From assembly GCA_964435475.1 (NCBI GenBank), contig CAYSZB010000032.1, positions 1 to 25,689 of the forward strand: a DNA stretch of 25,689 nucleotides, written 5' to 3'. The stretch comes from CAYSZB01 sp964435475 (lineage in GTDB: Bacteria; Chloroflexota; Anaerolineae; Anaerolineales; Anaerolineaceae). Both the position numbers and the translations under genes were made by a program. Shown one piece after another: positions 22,532 to 25,689 of the stretch. How positions within the stretch are numbered: the first letter of the stretch is position 1; each line of letters starts with the position of its first letter. The notes beneath the pieces are model-generated. The model made no database searches, was not told the DNA's origin, and saw only the letters and a list, made by a program, of their open reading frames with translations.

Positions 22532-24016
22532 ATGAAGAAACTAATGAAGTTGTTTGCGTTGCTTTTCGTTGTTGTAATGGTATTCAGCATGGCAGCCTGC
22601 CAAAAAACTGCTGAACCCGTCACAGAAGTAGAACCCACCGAAGAAGTTATAGAAGAAACAGAAGTGCCTGCTGCGACAGAAGCACCTTCCACTGATCCTT
22701 TAGAGATGATCACGGAAGGCCGTTATGTGCACAGCTACACCGCAGAAGGTCATGGCGATTTCACATACTTCTTCCATTTCTACAAAGAAATCCCTGTTCT
22801 GGGTGCTGCATTCTATGCCGGTTTCATGAATAACGGTGCCACCTTTGCTGGTACTTACACTGTGGAAGAAGCACCCTTTGAAGCTGCTCTTTATCCCGAC
22901 CGGGAATCAAAAGTGGCGAATGCTGAGAAGACTCAGGTAACTGCTCCATACACCGTCACATTCTTTGATTGGGACGGCAACGAGATCGGTAAAGTCGGCT
23001 ATGATGGAGATATCCTTTACAACGTGATGGAAGAGGGAGATGTCATTTATGGCCCCGGCAGCGGAACAGTTTTCTACACCCATGACATAGAAGGCAAATA
23101 CCAGAGTACCTATGATGGCGAGGTTGGTGTTCCTTATCTCAGTTTTGTCGGCGATGAAGACAAAACCTCTACCCTGGCTATTAATCACAACCAGACTTAC
23201 GCTGACCTGGTTGGTGCTATGGTTGAAGGCACCTGGACAGCGGAAGAGAACAGCGATGGTGGTATTGACTTCACCTTTGTTCCCAATGACAGCGCCGATA
23301 CCGGTGCAAAGGTCAGTGTGGCAGCTGATAAAAAGACTTGCACTTATACAGCTGATGGCGGCGATCCCATAGCCATGTCCAATGAGGCTTTCATGGGTCC
23401 CCAGCTGGCTTATGTCTTTCAGGGAGTTGTAACTGTAGAATCCTATGGCATCGATGCTGATCTATTCCTTAACGCCTACGATGATGGCACCTGCCAGTTG
23501 GTGGCTGATGTTATGGGCCAGGCAGCTGTCCTGGATGAATGCACATATGAATTGAACGGCTTTACTTTCAACTTCAATTTCAATACGGCTACCGATACTT
23601 CCTCAAGTGTGGATGCATCTGGAACCATGACCGTTCCGATAACAATTGTCGGCACCCAACTGGGCGATATTGATACTGTCCTGACACTTAATAAGGAAGA
23701 AGCCGCAGCCGAGCGCCAGATCGTCCATGTATTTGAGAGTGTTATAAAAGTGGAGTCTTACGGAATCGACGCCAACCTTATCATGAACCTCTTTGATGAC
23801 AATTCCCTGGAAGTCATTGCCGATGTCATGGGCAAGCAGGCTGTAATGGACGAAGGTACCTACGTTCTGGATGGCTATACTTTCAAATTTGATTTCAATG
23901 TTGCAGAAGACGCATCATCTGAAGTCGATGGAACCGGCACCATCACCGTGCCCTTCATTATCACCGGTACTTCGCTGGGTGATATCGATACTATTTTGAC
24001 TCGCAAAGCTGAATAA
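22532..24016 (+). CDS. secreted lipoprotein with two tandem C-terminal repeats, function unknown
   Basis: This is a 494-residue lipoprotein. The start at 22532 follows AGGAG and gives a clean signal, MKKLMKLFALLFVVVMVFSM, then the lipobox cysteine (SMAAC) near residue 23. The longer frame from 22481 adds 17 residues before the signal and is rejected. A linker of Glu, Pro and Thr (about residues 24-50) tethers the protein away from the membrane. The body is acidic and beta-rich. Residues 292-390 and 397-494 are tandem repeats: both contain VESYGIDA, VADVMG or IADVMG, and LGDIDT. It is flanked by its own terminator and stands alone. It might bind a surface ligand or act as an adhesin, but no function is established. 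The domains look like the lipocalin-type repeats seen in many uncharacterised lipoproteins. Confidence 0.88.
   Translation: MKKLMKLFALLFVVVMVFSMAACQKTAEPVTEVEPTEEVIEETEVPAATEAPSTDPLEMITEGRYVHSYTAEGHGDFTYFFHFYKEIPVLGAAFYAGFMNNGATFAGTYTVEEAPFEAALYPDRESKVANAEKTQVTAPYTVTFFDWDGNEIGKVGYDGDILYNVMEEGDVIYGPGSGTVFYTHDIEGKYQSTYDGEVGVPYLSFVGDEDKTSTLAINHNQTYADLVGAMVEGTWTAEENSDGGIDFTFVPNDSADTGAKVSVAADKKTCTYTADGGDPIAMSNEAFMGPQLAYVFQGVVTVESYGIDADLFLNAYDDGTCQLVADVMGQAAVLDECTYELNGFTFNFNFNTATDTSSSVDASGTMTVPITIVGTQLGDIDTVLTLNKEEAAAERQIVHVFESVIKVESYGIDANLIMNLFDDNSLEVIADVMGKQAVMDEGTYVLDGYTFKFDFNVAEDASSEVDGTGTITVPFIITGTSLGDIDTILTRKAE
23405..24013 (+). repeat. two tandem ~100-residue coding repeats
   Basis: Unit 1 starts at 23405 (LAYVFQGVVTVESYGIDA) and unit 2 at 23720 (IVHVFESVIKVESYGIDA), 105 codons apart. 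Conserved landmarks are ESYGIDA, ADVMG, TVP(I/F) and LGDIDT. The DNA has diverged, so this is an old duplication. Confidence 0.85.
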
Positions 24017-24034
24017 TCTTTAGCTTCTCCTTCG

Positions 24035-24076
24035 AGAGCGTCTTTCCTTATAGAAAGACGCTCTTTTTATAATTTT
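24035..24076 (+). terminator. intrinsic terminator of the repeat lipoprotein gene
   Basis: AGAGCGTCTTTC (24035-24046) pairs perfectly with GAAAGACGCTCT (24053-24064) around CTTATA. The tail is TTTTATAATTTT. It starts 18 bases after the stop codon. Confidence 0.93.
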
Positions 24077-24203
24077 GCATAAGTGTTGGCGAGTTGCCTT
24101 TGGAACGATAAGCTTTTGTGTTGTCATTAGATCAATTGTTCTTGACGAAAATGCAGTTGTATCCAGAGGGGTGGGAAATTAAGTATTATTATTGAATAGT
24201 GAA

Positions 24204-24223
24204 GGATCCTGGCATGAGGATCC
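24204..24223 (+). promoter_or_regulatory. leader hairpin before the DUF1116 gene
   Basis: GGATCCT (24204-24210) and AGGATCC (24217-24223) are perfect inverted arms with a GGCATG loop, ending eight bases before AAGGAG. It could be an operator or an RNA hairpin near the ribosome site. Confidence 0.4.
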
Positions 24224-24241
24224 GTCCGAAAAGGAGTAAAA

Positions 24242-25492
24242 ATGTCTGTTGCAGTGCGTATTGAGGAAGCCAATAAAAAGGTAATGAATATCCTGACAGG
24301 TGCCAGGCCTGTATGGAAGGATATCCGCAAGGCTGTTGATGTCATCCCGGGTATGACAAAACAAACGATACTGATCCCTGGGCCACCCATTGCACCAGAC
24401 AGGCTGCCAATCCCCGTTAAAACCTCCGTTTGTGGAGCTGTTGTCCATGAAGGGCTTGCCAAAGACACAGAATCAGCCTGGAAATTGGTGCTAAAAGGGG
24501 AGATCAAGGTCGAACCAGCACAGGATCACAATTGTTCCTGCGCAGCTTCAATGGTAACTTCAGCCAGCATGCCTGTGTTTGTGGTGGAAGACCCTGTATT
24601 CAAAGGCCAGGGGTTCTGTACCCTCCATCCCGGATTGAAGCCGAAGGTTCTACGCTGGGGTTTCTTTGATGAAGAAGTGGAGAATGATTTACAGCACCTC
24701 GAAGATCCTTTTAGTGTGGTGCTGGGAGAAGCGGTTCGCAGGTCAGGCGGCATCGATCTTGTCAATGTATTGTCCAAAACAGCGGGTATGGGAGATGAGA
24801 ACCATAACCGTCAGCCGGCAGCTTCCATGTATCTGGCGCTGCAGATGCTCCCCTATCTTTTGGACACGAAGCACCCGGATAGAGATCCGGTGATCAAGGA
24901 GTATTGTATCAATCATCGTTTCTTCCTCCATGTGATGATGGCGGGAGTGGGAAGTATCACTGCCGCTGCCAAGCAGGTGCCTTTCTCCACAGTTATGGTA
25001 GGTATGGGCGGAAACGGTGTGGAATTCGGTATCCAGGTAGCAGCCACGGGGAATACCTGGTATACAACAGAAGCTCCCCTGATCCTGGGCATCTTCCTGG
25101 AGCCCACCTATACTAAGGATGATCTGCTGGGATACCTGGGGGATAGCTGTGTGACAGAGGTGTATGGTTTGGGCGGTATGTCCGCGCTTGCAGGTCCAGC
25201 CTATGCCCAGGCGACTGGCGCCACCTTTGCGGATGCCAGGGATCGAACGGAACGGGCTAGAGCTGTTTCACTGGGTGAGCATACCTTCGCGCGTATTCCT
25301 TGGGATGATTTCCGTGGATTGCCCGTAGGAATCGATGTGCAAAAGGCCGTGGAACTCGATATCCTGCCCATCAGCCATGGCGGTTCTGCGCTAAAGACCG
25401 GGGGACAGGGTGGTGCAGGAGCAACTGAAATCCCAATGGACTGTTTCACGAAGGCTTTGCAGGGAGTTCACCGGGCTTTGTCGAATCAATGA
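24242..25492 (+). CDS. DUF1116 protein, AllG (YlbE)-like
   Basis: This is a 416-residue cytoplasmic protein, nearly the length of E. coli YlbE/AllG. It has the family's glycine-rich landmarks: GAVVHEGLAKDTESAW in the N-terminal third, SITAAAKQVPFSTVMVGMGG and GNGVEFGIQVAATG in the middle, and GLGGMSALAGPAYAQ near the C-terminus. AllG is one of three subunits (with AllF/FdrA and AllH/YlbF) of the oxamate carbamoyltransferase of anaerobic allantoin breakdown. The ATG follows AAAAGGAG. Neither partner gene nor a carbamate kinase is in the window; the upstream neighbour is an unrelated lipoprotein with its own terminator. So it is either the first gene of a cluster that continues elsewhere or an orphan with a different role. 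Confidence 0.88.
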   Translation: MSVAVRIEEANKKVMNILTGARPVWKDIRKAVDVIPGMTKQTILIPGPPIAPDRLPIPVKTSVCGAVVHEGLAKDTESAWKLVLKGEIKVEPAQDHNCSCAASMVTSASMPVFVVEDPVFKGQGFCTLHPGLKPKVLRWGFFDEEVENDLQHLEDPFSVVLGEAVRRSGGIDLVNVLSKTAGMGDENHNRQPAASMYLALQMLPYLLDTKHPDRDPVIKEYCINHRFFLHVMMAGVGSITAAAKQVPFSTVMVGMGGNGVEFGIQVAATGNTWYTTEAPLILGIFLEPTYTKDDLLGYLGDSCVTEVYGLGGMSALAGPAYAQATGATFADARDRTERARAVSLGEHTFARIPWDDFRGLPVGIDVQKAVELDILPISHGGSALKTGGQGGAGATEIPMDCFTKALQGVHRALSNQ

Positions 25493-25502
25493 AATAGAGC
25501 TG

Positions 25503-25533
25503 GTGATAATTATCTTGAGAAGTTAATTATCAC
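25503..25533 (+). terminator. stem-loop after the DUF1116 gene, possible weak terminator
   Basis: GTGATAATTA (25503-25512) pairs perfectly with TAATTATCAC (25524-25533) around an 11-base loop, starting 10 bases after the stop. GCT and AGC can extend it past one bulge. No T-run follows, so it may stabilise or end the message weakly. Confidence 0.45.
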
Positions 25534-25603
25534 AGCAAATTGATTGGTTGGGGACTCTGTATGCGGCTGCCATGCCCATAAAGCGCACCAAAATTGGTGT
25601 GGG

Positions 25604-25687
25604 TTAAGTAAGTATTACCAACTGCTTATTTAAAGATGAGATCGACTGAACGATCTGCTGACACAGGGGATTGATCTTGTGCCAGTC
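25604..25687 (-). CDS. possible C-terminal end of a convergent gene, cut by the window edge
   Basis: On the minus strand a frame enters from the edge and runs 27 codons to TAA at 25606-25604. The peptide begins DWHKINPLCQQIVQSI and has ordinary codon use. A second short frame is also open, so this is weak. A gene here would converge on the DUF1116 gene, which would show that no AllH partner follows directly. Confidence 0.3.
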   Translation of the reverse strand, partial: DWHKINPLCQQIVQSISSLNKQLVILT

Positions 25688-25689
25688 GA

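Noticed and set aside
20873..25533. Shared 10-mer TAATTATCAC at 20873-20882 and 25524-25533
   Set aside because: The match ends after 10 bases on both sides and the sequence is AT-rich, so it is likely chance rather than a mobile-element trace.
1..25689. CRISPR arrays, tRNA or rRNA genes, riboswitches
   Set aside because: No regularly spaced repeats, no tRNA-like arms and no recognisable riboswitch core were seen in any spacer.
25641..25689. TCGACTG/CAGTCGA inverted arms at the right edge
   Set aside because: The arms are seven bases with a 30-base gap and run into the window edge. They overlap a possible coding end, so a transposon end cannot be claimed.

Overview
The window looks like a carbohydrate-use island of an anaerobic, moderate-GC bacterium with strong AGGAGG-type ribosome binding sites and occasional TTG starts. 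The lipoprotein with a Glu/Pro/Thr linker fits Anaerolineae (Chloroflexota). The LplB/YtcP-type sugar importer and the small PH-like membrane protein are more typical of Bacillota. I cannot decide between them from the sequence alone.

Region 1 (159-11231, minus strand) is a nine-gene run. In transcription order it encodes a GHL6/GH42-like hydrolase, a large sugar-binding lipoprotein, a D-2-hydroxyacid dehydrogenase, an AraC-type regulator, two membrane proteins of unknown function, two importer permeases without an ATPase, and a tartronate-semialdehyde-reductase-like enzyme. A long stem-loop sits just after the binding-protein gene. Region 2 (11532-19223, plus strand) diverges from it and encodes a HAD phosphatase, a GH3 (NagZ-like) hydrolase, two tandemly duplicated FAD oxidoreductases and a GH2 hydrolase, ending in a terminator that works in both directions. 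Together the two arms look like one system: import an oligosaccharide or glycoside, cut it with GH3, GH2 and GHL6 enzymes, oxidise a sugar or aglycone with the FAD enzymes, and reduce small oxo- or hydroxy-acids. The substrate cannot be named.

Region 3 (19344-25492) is looser. It holds a class V aminotransferase (alanine-glyoxylate type) with a clear promoter and an operator-like palindrome, a complete IS256-family element (20907-22225) with 26-bp ends and an 8-bp target duplication, a secreted lipoprotein with two tandem repeats, and an orphan DUF1116 (AllG/YlbE-like) gene. The aminotransferase, the DUF1116 protein and the two reductases of region 1 all hint at glyoxylate or small oxo-acid metabolism, but this link is inference.

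The most novel-looking part is the pair of membrane genes at 3052-4850: a PH-like membrane protein translationally coupled to a membrane-anchored domain resembling a piece of a sugar-binding protein. They lie between an AraC regulator and the permeases and may be a sensing or accessory module of the importer.
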